Below are positions 44,698 through 52,790 of a DNA stretch of 64,000 bases, in pieces. A program made the translations under genes and the position numbers. The stretch comes from Chitinophagaceae bacterium (lineage in GTDB: Bacteria > Bacteroidota > Bacteroidia > Chitinophagales > Chitinophagaceae). Position 1 is the first letter of the stretch, and every line of letters starts with the position of its first letter. The stretch spans positions 79,581-143,580 of the forward strand of contig JAEUVO010000039.1 in the NCBI GenBank assembly GCA_016786885.1. The letters run 5' to 3'. The notes under the pieces are model-generated. The model saw only the letters and a program-made list of their open reading frames with translations, did no database searches and was not told the origin of the DNA.

Positions 44698-45129
44698 TCA
44701 GATAAACCCACGACAATTTTTAGCCCCGCATTTACAGGGGAGAGTTCCTTCATGATGTGTCTCACCGTAGTCGCAACTTAATTCCTGACCTTTCTTAATA
44801 TTCTTCAAGGCATAAAACTCTACCCTGTCCTTCATAACCCGCATGAAAGTATTGGGATCGCAGGAGTGATTGATAAAACGCATATCATTGGGATTTGCAG
44901 ATGCATTCAGGGCTAAATTATTATCCAGCTCAACACAGTTTATTACTTTTAAATCTCTGATAAGCCTCTTGGCTTCTTTCATTGCAATGATTATTCCACC
45001 AAGGTCGCCAATTTTTTTGCGGGCCGGAATTTTGGTAAGTGCGTAAGCCCCTTTACCAGCTATTTTACTTTTAGCCACTTTAACGGGATAGTAGATTTTA
45101 TACTCAGGAGTAACAATATGTTTCGCCAT
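44698..45129 (-). CDS. SET-domain protein-lysine methyltransferase-like protein
   Basis: 143-residue cytoplasmic SET-domain protein. The S-adenosylmethionine and lysine-channel motifs are GKGAYALTKIPARKKIG, FINHSCDPNTFMRV and ELSCDYGETHH, with a post-SET cysteine cluster CKCGAKNCRG at the C-terminus (with the Cys of NHSC forming a zinc site in related proteins). SET proteins methylate lysines; the bacterial target is unknown. The open frame runs 47 codons further upstream, over another gene, so the ATG at 45129 is chosen. The stop of the frameshifted gene is one base before it, so they form a pair. Confidence 0.88.
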   Translation of the reverse strand: MAKHIVTPEYKIYYPVKVAKSKIAGKGAYALTKIPARKKIGDLGGIIIAMKEAKRLIRDLKVINCVELDNNLALNASANPNDMRFINHSCDPNTFMRVMKDRVEFYALKNIKKGQELSCDYGETHHEGTLPCKCGAKNCRGFI

Positions 45130-45130
45130 A

Positions 45131-45720
45131 TTAATAAATAAAAATGCAAGATAACTGAACAGTCTTGCTATCAAATAAAAGATTATAAGCTTTTGCGGAA
45201 TATATAAGCTTTGCTTGTGTAATTGTAGAAGGAGATTGTTGTAAGGTAAAACTTGTTTGCTTGTAATCAAGCCGACAATCTTTTAGGGTTCGTAATTGCT
45301 CTATGGTTAGCTTATCATTCATATAATTATCGCCAATATATAGCTCTCCCTTAAATACATCGGTAGGCAAATTGTTGTTATCAACTTCGTCATTAGAATT
45401 GCGTTTAAGTTTGATCCCAATCATTAACTGTGAGTTAAGTGAATCAGTTTTGCTAAATACCAGCCCTAACTTCTTGTACACATACTTAAATACTTTGTAC
45501 TGTTTTTTTGACCCCTTTACTGTTTTACCTGGTTGTTCTTTTGCCTTACCCTCACTGCCTAATAAGCTATCAAGGATTTCTTTTTTTGTAAACTGATTGA
45601 TGTAAGTACTGTTAATAAAAAGCGAGTCATTTCTGGTTTCAATTTTTTGCGCATCAGCACAAAAAAAATGAGTACCGCTATGATTGAAAAATAAAGCCGG
45701 CTATATATCGAATTTAGCAT
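45131..45720 (-). pseudogene. Exported protein broken by a one-base frameshift in the signal peptide
   Basis: On the minus strand an ATG at 45720 opens MLNSIYSRLYFSIIAVLIFF, a good signal peptide, which reaches a run of eight T (plus-strand A at 45661-45668). In this frame it ends after 53 codons. In the +1 frame the reading goes on without a stop, CADAQKIETRNDSLFINS and on to 45131. One extra T would give one protein of about 196 residues with a normal cleavage site (FFCADA-QK). From the GTG at 45481 alone only the last 116 residues are read. The mature part (FKGELYIGD, LTIEQLR) resembles a small beta-rich secreted domain of unknown role. Sequencing error, phase variation or true decay are all possible. 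Confidence 0.72.
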
Positions 45721-45729
45721 ACTGGTATT

Positions 45730-46308
45730 TTAGTTTACCCATGTTACTTTTTCTTCAATTGGTTTTCTGCTAGCACCGGTTGATGGTATTGCCACATGCC
45801 CGATATAGAAAAAGCCCAGCAGTTTGTCGTTTTCTTCTAACCCGAAAAATGCTTTGGCCTGCGGCCGATAAGTAATGCCGCCAGTTGTCCAGTAGCCGCC
45901 CAAACCATAAGCTGATACTGACAGATAAATATTTTGCACTGCACAAGACACAGCCGCAATATCTTCGACTTCAGGAATATTTTTATTAGCCGACTTTTTC
46001 ATGCCGATTGCAATTATATGTGATGCTTTCAGCGGTTGCTGTTGCAGTTTGGCATAAGTTATTTCCTTAAAATTATTGGGCGTAGTTTCTTTATATAATT
46101 CACTTTGAAAATCGGCAAATCGCCGGAGGCCCTCTCCACTAAATACGGTAAACTGCCAGGGTTCTTCCCGACCATGATTGGGTGCCCATGTAGCGTTGAT
46201 TAAAATTTCTTTTATTGTTTCATCGTCCACCTTCTTTCCAGCCTCAAACTGATCAGGAAAAACAGAACGGCGGGTGCGGCAAAGCTCATTAAACAATTCG
46301 GGATGCAT
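45730..46308 (-). CDS. Nitroreductase family protein
   Basis: 192-residue flavin-dependent nitroreductase-like enzyme, dimeric and cytoplasmic. Family blocks are RTRRSVFPDQFEAGKKV, ATWAPNHGREEPWQFTVF (flavin site), AVSCAVQNIYLSVSAYGLGGYWTTGG and DKLLGFFYIGH. It resembles the YdjA/TdsD subgroup of small nitroreductases that reduce nitro compounds, quinones or flavins with NAD(P)H. The real substrate is unknown. It has a good promoter at 46323-46330. Confidence 0.9.
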   Translation of the reverse strand: MHPELFNELCRTRRSVFPDQFEAGKKVDDETIKEILINATWAPNHGREEPWQFTVFSGEGLRRFADFQSELYKETTPNNFKEITYAKLQQQPLKASHIIAIGMKKSANKNIPEVEDIAAVSCAVQNIYLSVSAYGLGGYWTTGGITYRPQAKAFFGLEENDKLLGFFYIGHVAIPSTGASRKPIEEKVTWVN

Positions 46309-46322
46309 AGTTGTTATTTAAG

Positions 46323-46330
46323 CAAAAATA
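46323..46330 (-). promoter_or_regulatory. -7 promoter box of the nitroreductase gene
   Basis: Minus strand reads TATTTTTG, 14 bases before the ATG at 46308. Confidence 0.6.
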
Positions 46331-46366
46331 GTGGCTAAAGGGCAAAGCCTATTATCAAAAGGTGGT

Positions 46367-46374
46367 TACCTTTA
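46367..46374 (+). promoter_or_regulatory. Variant -7 box of the ferritin gene
   Basis: TACCTTTA differs from the consensus in the last base; it is 15 bases before the ATG. Confidence 0.45.
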
Positions 46375-46389
46375 ATAAAAAATAAATTT

Positions 46390-46890
46390 ATGCTAAGTAA
46401 ATCAATACAAGAAGCATTAAACAAACAGGTACAAATGGAAGCTGAATCCTCTCAGGCATACCTGGCCATGGCTTCATGGACCGAAATACAACCCGGACTG
46501 GAAGGTGTCAGCAATTTTTTCTACCAGCAATCTGATGAAGAAAGACAACATATGCTGAAACTGGTCCGGTTCATCAATGAAAGAGGCGGTTATGCAATGG
46601 TGCCTGCACTGGAACAACCTATGGTTACTTTTCCATCCATAAAGAAGTTATTTGAAGAATACCTAAACCATGAGCTGAAGGTAAGTAACAGCATCAATGA
46701 CCTGGTACATCTTTCCTTATCCGAAAAAGATTATGCCACGCATAATTTCCTGCAATGGTATGTAAATGAACAGATAGAAGAAGAAAGAGTAGCAAGAACA
46801 CTAAATGACAAACTGGAGCTGATAGGTGACGACCGCAGTGGTCTTTACCTCTTTGACAGAGACATTATGAACTATCGTGGCAAAGAATAA
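46390..46890 (+). CDS. Ferritin
   Basis: 166-residue four-helix ferritin that forms a 24-mer shell and oxidises and stores iron. The ferroxidase ligands lie in MEAESSQAYLAMASW, QQSDEERQHMLKLV and FLQWYVNEQIEEERVARTL. The conserved KEYLNHELK-like helix is FEEYLNHELKVSNSIND. This is the FtnA type, without bacterioferritin haem Met. It has a variant promoter and a strong shared terminator. It fits the iron theme of the neighbouring haem locus. Confidence 0.95.
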   Translation: MLSKSIQEALNKQVQMEAESSQAYLAMASWTEIQPGLEGVSNFFYQQSDEERQHMLKLVRFINERGGYAMVPALEQPMVTFPSIKKLFEEYLNHELKVSNSINDLVHLSLSEKDYATHNFLQWYVNEQIEEERVARTLNDKLELIGDDRSGLYLFDRDIMNYRGKE

Positions 46891-46903
46891 TTTTAAACAA
46901 ATT

Positions 46904-46938
46904 AAAAGAAAGACCAGTTTTACGCTGGTCTTTCTTTT
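46904..46938. terminator. Bidirectional terminator between ferritin and TonB receptor genes
   Basis: Perfect 14-bp stem AAAAGAAAGACCAG / CTGGTCTTTCTTTT with a seven-base loop between convergent genes. Confidence 0.85.
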
Positions 46939-46940
46939 AA

Positions 46941-49100
46941 TTACAATCTCAATTTTATACCTCCATTGGTGACAAAACCATCCAGCGGCGCATAAATATC
47001 CCTGAATACGGGGTTGGTTATACTACCTGTGTAAATACTATCAAACCTGGTTTGCCTTGCATCGAGAAAATTTTCAAAATTGATATATAGTGAGATCTTT
47101 TCCCAAAGCTTTTCCACCATAAAACCGGTTATCCAATAGGATTTACCCGTCTTTCCATCACTGAGTTGTTGCTTGCTGAAATAATAGGCTTCCAATCCCA
47201 CTTTCCATTTTTCTTCCACTTCATATAATAATACCGAATTCAGCCGGTGGCGCGGCGTAAGGAAGCTTTCCGCTTTGCTATTTCCCTGGTGCAGTTCTGC
47301 CATAGTAAAAGTATAGCCAAGGAATAATTTGAAATCACTGTACCCGATCTTCATATTTGTTTCCATTCCCCTGCTGTCAATATGCCCGGTAACATTATTG
47401 AATCGAAAATTACTTCCATCAGGTTGCAGCAACAACGGATCGGTGATACGGGTATAAAAGAAAAGATGATTAATACTGAAACTTACATCTCCACCTGCCA
47501 ATTTTGTTTTGTAATTTATATCTGCATTCACCCCATAGCTTTTTTCCAGTTTATTGGCATCAATATCAACCGGCAATACATTTTTGTATTGCTGTCTTTC
47601 ACTTTCCTCGGTAAAAATATTGGGAGCTTTATACCCCAGCCCACCGCCGATACGGGAAGAAAGTTCAGAAGAAAATTTAAATAAAGCAGATATCCTCGGC
47701 AGCAAAACAAATCCATAGTCTTTTACAGCATCTCCTCTTATTCCTGTTTCCAATCGAAATTTTTCATTCACTTTCCAGTTGTTTTGCACAAAAACTCCTG
47801 CTGTTAACTGATTGTAGTTACGCAAAGGTGTAGAAGTGAGTTGGGTTTCCTTAAACTCATCCGTAACCAGGTTCACCCCGGTTATCCATTCTGAAATTTC
47901 GCCATGTGATGCATAAGTAGCTTCCGTAAATGTTCCGTTCTGTGTTCCACTAAAACCATACGTTGGTAAAGTAAGGGTCCGCTGAAACCGGTTAAAACTA
48001 TTTTTCAGCATAATATGACTGCATTTGCCAAAACGATGCTGAAAACTGAACTGCGTACTGAAACGGTCCGAGTTATTAAACTCATGAAATCCGGATGGAT
48101 TATTTCCTTTAATGTAAGATATATCTCCCCCGGTTCTTTTTTCTGTGGTGATATTGGCTCCAATGTTGAGTTCTGTCTTATCAGTAAAATAAAAAAACAA
48201 TTTGGGATTTACTGTATAACGCTCAAACTTGGGTATCGCTGTTAATCCTATACCAGCAGGATCATACGGTGAATTACTATTGCGGGAAGCAAAAATTGTT
48301 ATTCCTGTTTTGCCAAATTTTTTTCCATAGAATCCGCTGCTGTTCAGACCTCCCGCAGAAGTAATATCGAAATGAAACTTTAACTCCTGTTCTTCTTTCG
48401 GCGTTTTTGAAATCAGGTTTACCAATCCGGCAATAGCTCCACCTCCATACAAAGTGGATGCAGAGCCTTTAATCACTTCAAACTGTTTCAGGTCAAGCGG
48501 AGGAGTTTGCAATAACCCTAACCCGCTGCTGAAGCCTGCATAAAGCGGAAGTCCGTCCTTCAGTATTTGTGTATAGCGGCCATCCAGTCCCTGTATACGG
48601 ATAGAAGCATTTGCCGAAGTAGCCGAAGTTTGCTGAGTAGTGATGCCTGTGCTTTCAGTTAATACCATGCGGATATCTCCCGGTTTCATATTGGCTTTTT
48701 CATCCAGTTCTTCACCCGCAATAAACTCTACCCTGGTAGGTATATCCTGAATAGTACGGCTGCTGCGGGTAGATTGAATGATGACTTCTTCTTCCTCTTC
48801 TTCTTTTGGTTTGAGCTGAACAATAAGCAAAGAATCCTTAAAGGGCATAACTACCACTATTTCCTTTGTTTCAAAACTCACATGAGATATAATTAAAGTA
48901 ACCTGTCTTGCAGGTAAAATAAGTCTCGCTTCTCCTTCATTGTTTGTTACCGGTAAATTCTCTATGCCTTTAGAAAGGATGGAAGCATTGGGCAGTGGTT
49001 CTCTGGTTTCAGCATTAATTACTTTAATCTTCAGAATATTCTGCCCGGATAAAGCAACAGAAAATAATAGTGCGGCAACGCATATTAATAATGTACGCAT
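46941..49100 (-). CDS. TonB-dependent receptor with CarboxypepD-like domain
   Basis: 719-residue outer-membrane receptor. After the signal peptide (1-19) comes a carboxypeptidase-regulatory-like domain (about 22-95; VINAETREPLPNASIL), then the plug (about 110-225; VEFIAGEELDEKANMKPGDI, SASTLYGGGAIAGLV) and the barrel. A Glu-rich patch (EEEEEEV) lies between the two. It resembles copper or siderophore receptors such as the OprC/FecA types; the ligand cannot be fixed. The Cys-rich small protein gene is 52 bases upstream, suggesting that they share a substrate. Confidence 0.9.
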   Translation of the reverse strand: MRTLLICVAALLFSVALSGQNILKIKVINAETREPLPNASILSKGIENLPVTNNEGEARLILPARQVTLIISHVSFETKEIVVVMPFKDSLLIVQLKPKEEEEEEVIIQSTRSSRTIQDIPTRVEFIAGEELDEKANMKPGDIRMVLTESTGITTQQTSATSANASIRIQGLDGRYTQILKDGLPLYAGFSSGLGLLQTPPLDLKQFEVIKGSASTLYGGGAIAGLVNLISKTPKEEQELKFHFDITSAGGLNSSGFYGKKFGKTGITIFASRNSNSPYDPAGIGLTAIPKFERYTVNPKLFFYFTDKTELNIGANITTEKRTGGDISYIKGNNPSGFHEFNNSDRFSTQFSFQHRFGKCSHIMLKNSFNRFQRTLTLPTYGFSGTQNGTFTEATYASHGEISEWITGVNLVTDEFKETQLTSTPLRNYNQLTAGVFVQNNWKVNEKFRLETGIRGDAVKDYGFVLLPRISALFKFSSELSSRIGGGLGYKAPNIFTEESERQQYKNVLPVDIDANKLEKSYGVNADINYKTKLAGGDVSFSINHLFFYTRITDPLLLQPDGSNFRFNNVTGHIDSRGMETNMKIGYSDFKLFLGYTFTMAELHQGNSKAESFLTPRHRLNSVLLYEVEEKWKVGLEAYYFSKQQLSDGKTGKSYWITGFMVEKLWEKISLYINFENFLDARQTRFDSIYTGSITNPVFRDIYAPLDGFVTNGGIKLRL

Positions 49101-49152
49101 TAATAAAGTTTAGATTTATAAAAGTTAATTATCCCCTTCAGGGTTCGGGTCA

Positions 49153-49458
49153 TTAACTTAACCTGGGAGGTTGCCAAAAATCATAATCGACCCATGGAAG
49201 GGCGGATTGAATGTAAGCTGAGTAAGCAATTTCCTCCTGAAGTTTTGGAAGCTCAAACAAAACAGGATAGTAAATGGTTGATACTGTTGCACAGCCTTCA
49301 CAACTGAAAAAGGGTGAACAACTGCCACAATCTTCATCACCCTTTTCATGGACAGCTGTTTGTTCCGTTTTATCATCGGGGCAACTATCTACAGCGCAGC
49401 AGGGTATTGCGGCCAGCAGGATTAAATAAAATGATAATATCAAACCTATTATTTTCAC
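49153..49458 (-). CDS. Small Cys-rich exported protein (DUF6660-like)
   Basis: 101-residue exported protein with a signal peptide (1-18) and seven or so Cys: LLAAIPCCAVDSC, then DEDCGSCSPFFSCEGC. This pattern is like DUF6660 proteins, which often lie beside TonB-dependent receptors. The CxxC pairs could bind copper or another soft metal; this is inference. It starts with GTG at 49458, only five bases after a -7 box (49464-49471), so its mRNA may be leaderless. A receptor gene follows 52 bases downstream. Confidence 0.75.
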   Translation of the reverse strand: MKIIGLILSFYLILLAAIPCCAVDSCPDDKTEQTAVHEKGDEDCGSCSPFFSCEGCATVSTIYYPVLFELPKLQEEIAYSAYIQSALPWVDYDFWQPPRLS

Positions 49459-49463
49459 TGCTG

Positions 49464-49471
49464 CAAAACTA
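49464..49471 (-). promoter_or_regulatory. -7 box close to the Cys-rich protein start
   Basis: Minus strand reads TAGTTTTG and ends five bases before the GTG at 49458, so transcription would begin about at the start codon. Confidence 0.45.
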
Positions 49472-49539
49472 ATCGCTGCAATGAAATAAAAAGAAAAACA
49501 GGATAAGAATTATCGCAACATCAGTTCATTATATCATTC

Positions 49540-50445
49540 TTATTTTTGATGTTTCTTCTTTTTAATCTGAAACACTCTTGACAGATTAAACCCAAACCGT
49601 ACTTCACCTTTCCCAAACTTCCCGGTTGTTTCAGTAATAAATGCCCTTTCATTCATGCCTGTAGAATTGGAAAAATGTAACTGAAAGACGTGGCCACCTG
49701 TTTCAATATCAAAGCCAACAGATAAGGGGTGATAGTAGCCACTATCCGGCATACCAATAATGACATGAGAGTAATCCCATGTAAAAGCAATACGTTGTGA
49801 TAATTTAAGTCGTCCACCCACTCCTATAGCATAAATGTTATTAGGATCTGTTTGCAACTGCACCAGGTTCTTATGCACCATTGTTGGCGATACCTGCAGG
49901 GTAAATGCCTCGCTGAATTTTCTACCGATAATTGCCTGGAAATAATAAGCCAGTTTTGAAGTAAAGAAATTTTTCCTGTTTGGATCAGCCCAATCGAGGC
50001 CGTCCATGGTAATACCAGAAACAAGTGCAAATGTGACCGGCGAACTCCAGGGGCCTGTTGACTGACGGATCGGAGCATATTTAATAAATGCATCCAGTTC
50101 TTTTTTGTATGTACTTCTTCCTACACCTACCATCAGGTTTTGCAGTATACCAAAATCAAATCCCATACGCATACTGGCCTGGTCAAGACCAAAGAAATTT
50201 TTGTACCCCTGGTCGAGTTGTCCAAAGCGGTGGAGTATCCTGAAATCCATGGTTCCGGGGTTTAGAAATTCTATCGAATGCCCATTAATGACTCTTGGAG
50301 ATTTAAACGCATACTTTATTCTTTCCTTGGTTGGCTTTTCCTCTCCACCCACCAATTTTAAGAGGTCTTCATCCTGGGCAAATGAACCCATGGTAAATAG
50401 TAAAAGAAATAACCCTGTAATGCAATAAGGTGATAGCTTCTTCAT
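49540..50445 (-). CDS. DUF5777-family outer-membrane barrel
   Basis: 301-residue exported barrel protein with a signal peptide (1-23). The family-typical stretch RVINGHSIEFLNPGTMDFRI is followed by HRFGQLDQGYKNFFGLDQAS and alternating strands to the C-terminus, which ends in a Lys/His-rich tail. DUF5777 proteins commonly travel with YceI and cytochrome genes in Bacteroidota. It is the last gene of a tight five-gene unit (17 bases after yceI). The function is unknown, perhaps a porin or electron conduit. Confidence 0.8.
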   Translation of the reverse strand: MKKLSPYCITGLFLLLFTMGSFAQDEDLLKLVGGEEKPTKERIKYAFKSPRVINGHSIEFLNPGTMDFRILHRFGQLDQGYKNFFGLDQASMRMGFDFGILQNLMVGVGRSTYKKELDAFIKYAPIRQSTGPWSSPVTFALVSGITMDGLDWADPNRKNFFTSKLAYYFQAIIGRKFSEAFTLQVSPTMVHKNLVQLQTDPNNIYAIGVGGRLKLSQRIAFTWDYSHVIIGMPDSGYYHPLSVGFDIETGGHVFQLHFSNSTGMNERAFITETTGKFGKGEVRFGFNLSRVFQIKKKKHQK

Positions 50446-50462
50446 AATAGTTGATTGGATTT

Positions 50463-51029
50463 TTAACTTTTAAGTGGTTCCAGCGAACAAGACACAATGA
50501 TCTTCGCTGTTTTTGAAACTTTATCGGCTACCAGGCCGGGTATGGAAATTTTAAAATCAGACAATAAGACATTGAATGATGCATTTGCATTTACCTTACC
50601 ACCCTGCACAACTAACTTCCCCTGTGTCTCCACATCTTTTGTTTCGCCATGCATGGTAAGCTTCCCTTTCACGGTTACAGAATAGGTGCCATCCTTTGAA
50701 TAATTTACTGTTTCATTATTGGTAATTGTTCCTTTAAACTCTGCTTTAGGGAATTTGTGACTCTCTACATAGTTCTCATTGAAATGCTCTTCCATTAGTG
50801 CTCTTTCAAAAGCAAAGCCTTTCATGAGTACAGCGAACTGCATAGCTCCTGTTTTAGTATCTACCACACAGGTAGCCGTTCTGTTCACTCCTTCTATTTT
50901 CTCCGGCGATGAGGCGGTTGTTGCATCAAAATCTATTTTTCCACTTTTAGTATAAAATTTCTGTGCAAACCCTGTGGTAGTCAAGAAAAGCAAAGCGGCG
51001 ATAAGAAAAAAACTGTTTTTCATGTTCAT
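50463..51029 (-). CDS. YceI-family periplasmic lipid-binding protein
   Basis: 188-residue exported lipocalin-like protein with a signal peptide (1-22). YceI domain marks are FYTKSGKIDFDATTASSPE, ALMEEHFNENYVESHKFPKA and VKGKLTMHGETKDVETQGKL. The fold binds isoprenoid chains such as polyisoprenoids or quinones. In this cluster it may carry a quinone-like molecule for the neighbouring redox proteins, which is inference. It lies 19 bases after the OB-fold gene. Confidence 0.9.
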   Translation of the reverse strand: MNMKNSFFLIAALLFLTTTGFAQKFYTKSGKIDFDATTASSPEKIEGVNRTATCVVDTKTGAMQFAVLMKGFAFERALMEEHFNENYVESHKFPKAEFKGTITNNETVNYSKDGTYSVTVKGKLTMHGETKDVETQGKLVVQGGKVNANASFNVLLSDFKISIPGLVADKVSKTAKIIVSCSLEPLKS

Positions 51030-51048
51030 GATTTTAAGTGTTTATGAA

Positions 51049-51504
51049 TTATTTTTTTTTGTCTATCACACTGCGTACAAGAATAATATCAGAGCCCAGC
51101 ATTTCATCTGCATTATACCCTGAACAAATTCCTTTAACAGTGACGGTAACTCCTCTGCTAACCGTAAGGGCCTCATTACTGTGCGCACTGTCTATACTGC
51201 AACGAACAGAAGACATTGAAGCAGTATCTCCAAGAATGACAGCATAAAAGCCCCTGTCATCCTTAGCGATTTCCTTTACCATTCCCTCTACACTTAATAC
51301 TTTGTCCCAGTATTTTTTGTTAGAGGCCTGTTCGTTATTTTCAAACTCTTTCAAAAGATCTGTGGCAGTAACAGTATAATCAGGCTTCAGTTTTGCCGTG
51401 TCTTTATGGGCCCGGTTGTATTCCTTATAGATGTAGAACCCCACTGCCCCGGCAATTACAAGCAGTGAAAGCAATACATACCGGATGATTTTTTTACGTT
51501 TCAT
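51049..51504 (-). CDS. Membrane-anchored OB-fold protein
   Basis: 151-residue protein with one N-terminal membrane helix (about 6-25) and a periplasmic OB-fold of the tRNA_anti-like type (YWDKVLSVEGMVKEIAKDDRG, then VTVTVKGICSGYNADEMLGS). These domains are often found beside YceI and cytochrome genes in Bacteroidota. They resemble CcmE-like OB folds but lack a clear haem-binding His. Function is unknown. It sits between the YceI gene and a cytochrome lipoprotein gene, 19 and 15 bases away. Confidence 0.75.
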   Translation of the reverse strand: MKRKKIIRYVLLSLLVIAGAVGFYIYKEYNRAHKDTAKLKPDYTVTATDLLKEFENNEQASNKKYWDKVLSVEGMVKEIAKDDRGFYAVILGDTASMSSVRCSIDSAHSNEALTVSRGVTVTVKGICSGYNADEMLGSDIILVRSVIDKKK

Positions 51505-51519
51505 ATTAGTGGCTTTTGG

Positions 51520-51906
51520 TTAGTTATTCAGCATACCGCTGTCTATCCATTTTTTTATGGTGGTGATCTGGCAATTACTCATTTTAGCCATTCCTTTGGG
51601 CATTGGTGAATATCCGGCGGAATGATTAATGGTTCCATATAACTTCCCGTTTTGCGCCATGGCTTTATCAGCAGCATATGTACCCATTAGCGCATTACCA
51701 GATGGGAAACTGCCGGTATGACAACTGTAACAATATTGCTGAAGCAACGGAACCACTTTTTGTACATAGGAAACAGTACCAGTCGTATCTGTGCAGGGAG
51801 CACTGTTAGCCCCTCCATAGAGAAGATCCTCTTTATCGTAATAACAGGAGCTTACAAACAGAACAGATAATATAAGTATGCCCAGTATTGAAAATTTTAC
51901 TTGCAT
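51520..51906 (-). CDS. Cytochrome c-like lipoprotein (single haem)
   Basis: 128-residue lipoprotein, lipobox LFVSSC (Cys about 21). One haem c motif CYSCH is followed by a C-terminal GYSPMPKGMAKMSNCQITTI, in which Met may be the axial ligand. This part is clearly homologous to the second half of the neighbouring 239-residue protein. The open frame reaches further upstream to 51951, but the ATG at 51906 gives a good signal peptide. Predicted to shuttle electrons on the periplasmic or outer side. Confidence 0.82.
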   Translation of the reverse strand: MQVKFSILGILILSVLFVSSCYYDKEDLLYGGANSAPCTDTTGTVSYVQKVVPLLQQYCYSCHTGSFPSGNALMGTYAADKAMAQNGKLYGTINHSAGYSPMPKGMAKMSNCQITTIKKWIDSGMLNN

Positions 51907-51920
51907 GAGTTGGTTTTGTT

Positions 51921-52640
51921 TTAATTGTTTTGTGATCCAGCTGTGATCCATTTCTGTACCTGGCGAATTTCACAGTCTGATAATTTAGCTGAATTTTTAG
52001 GCATCGGTGAGTAGCCGGTCTGATGAGCGATTGAACCGTATAGCTTACCATTTAGTGCAATAATCTTCACTGCATTGTAGGTTGACACATCAATATTTCC
52101 GCCAAGATTGGTCGGATTGTGACAGCCAACACATTTATTATCCATTATTGGTTTGACAGCTCCGCTGTAAGTGAATACTGCAGTATCACAACTGGCTATA
52201 CAACTATTGTTCTTGGCGCCCTGGTTGATCCATTTCTGAATAAGTGCTTTCTGTGCTGTCGTCATTGGTGGCATCGGTGGAGGAGGCATCCTGTCACCGT
52301 TTGTTTTAATGATCACCTTATACAACTTACTATTGGCTGCGTCACCGGGTCTCACATACTGCATGATCTTAGTATAAGTAGTCAGGTTTACTCCATCTGC
52401 ATGAGTAATATTATCATGACAGCCACTCATTGTACAGTTCGATGAAATAAGCGGCATAATATCATTGACGAAGTATGCTGAATCAGGATTACAGTTTGAA
52501 GTTGGAGGAGGATTACCACCGCCGTTACCGCCACCGCCGCCACTTCCGTTTCCGGGATTCAATATTTCATGCCGGCAGGCATTCAATACAATGATTCCTG
52601 CTGCCAAAGCGATTAGTATGAATATAAATTTGTTTTTCAT
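51921..52640 (-). CDS. Two-domain cytochrome c-like lipoprotein
   Basis: 239-residue lipoprotein, lipobox LNAC (Cys about 21), then a Gly/Asn/Pro-rich linker (GNGSGGGGGNGGGNPPP). Two domains follow. The first has an atypical CTMSGCH (four residues between the cysteines rather than two), seen in some PSCyt-like proteins; the second has a standard CVGCH. Each domain ends with a Met- or Pro-rich segment, the second being GYSPMPKNSAKLSDCEI. It is the first gene of the tight unit to 49540; 14 bases separate it from the next. An ATG at 52640 is chosen over upstream starts. Confidence 0.82.
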   Translation of the reverse strand: MKNKFIFILIALAAGIIVLNACRHEILNPGNGSGGGGGNGGGNPPPTSNCNPDSAYFVNDIMPLISSNCTMSGCHDNITHADGVNLTTYTKIMQYVRPGDAANSKLYKVIIKTNGDRMPPPPMPPMTTAQKALIQKWINQGAKNNSCIASCDTAVFTYSGAVKPIMDNKCVGCHNPTNLGGNIDVSTYNAVKIIALNGKLYGSIAHQTGYSPMPKNSAKLSDCEIRQVQKWITAGSQNN

Positions 52641-52790
52641 AAAGGTTGTTTTTGATTTCAAGTCCATGATCAATCATATACTATACAATTGTTACTAAAA
52701 TGAATTAGTAGCCAATGTGTATACTATGTAACCATTGCAATGATTGCAACAGATTACATTACAGTTTAGTTAACAAAAAATAAAGGAAAA

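Noticed and set aside
44698..45270. Longer N-terminus for the SET protein starting at 45270
   Set aside because: The extra 47 codons overlap the coding frame of the upstream exported protein and do not resemble SET proteins; the ATG at 45129 is one base after that gene's stop.
49130..49150. CCCCTTCAGGG near the Cys-rich gene, similar to the ileS palindrome
   Set aside because: Only half of the palindrome is present and the flanks do not match; treated as chance.
49503..49543. ATAAGAAT / ATTCTTAT inverted repeat at the end of the DUF5777 gene
   Set aside because: AT-only arms with a loop of over 20 bases, overlapping the stop codon; too weak to list as a terminator.
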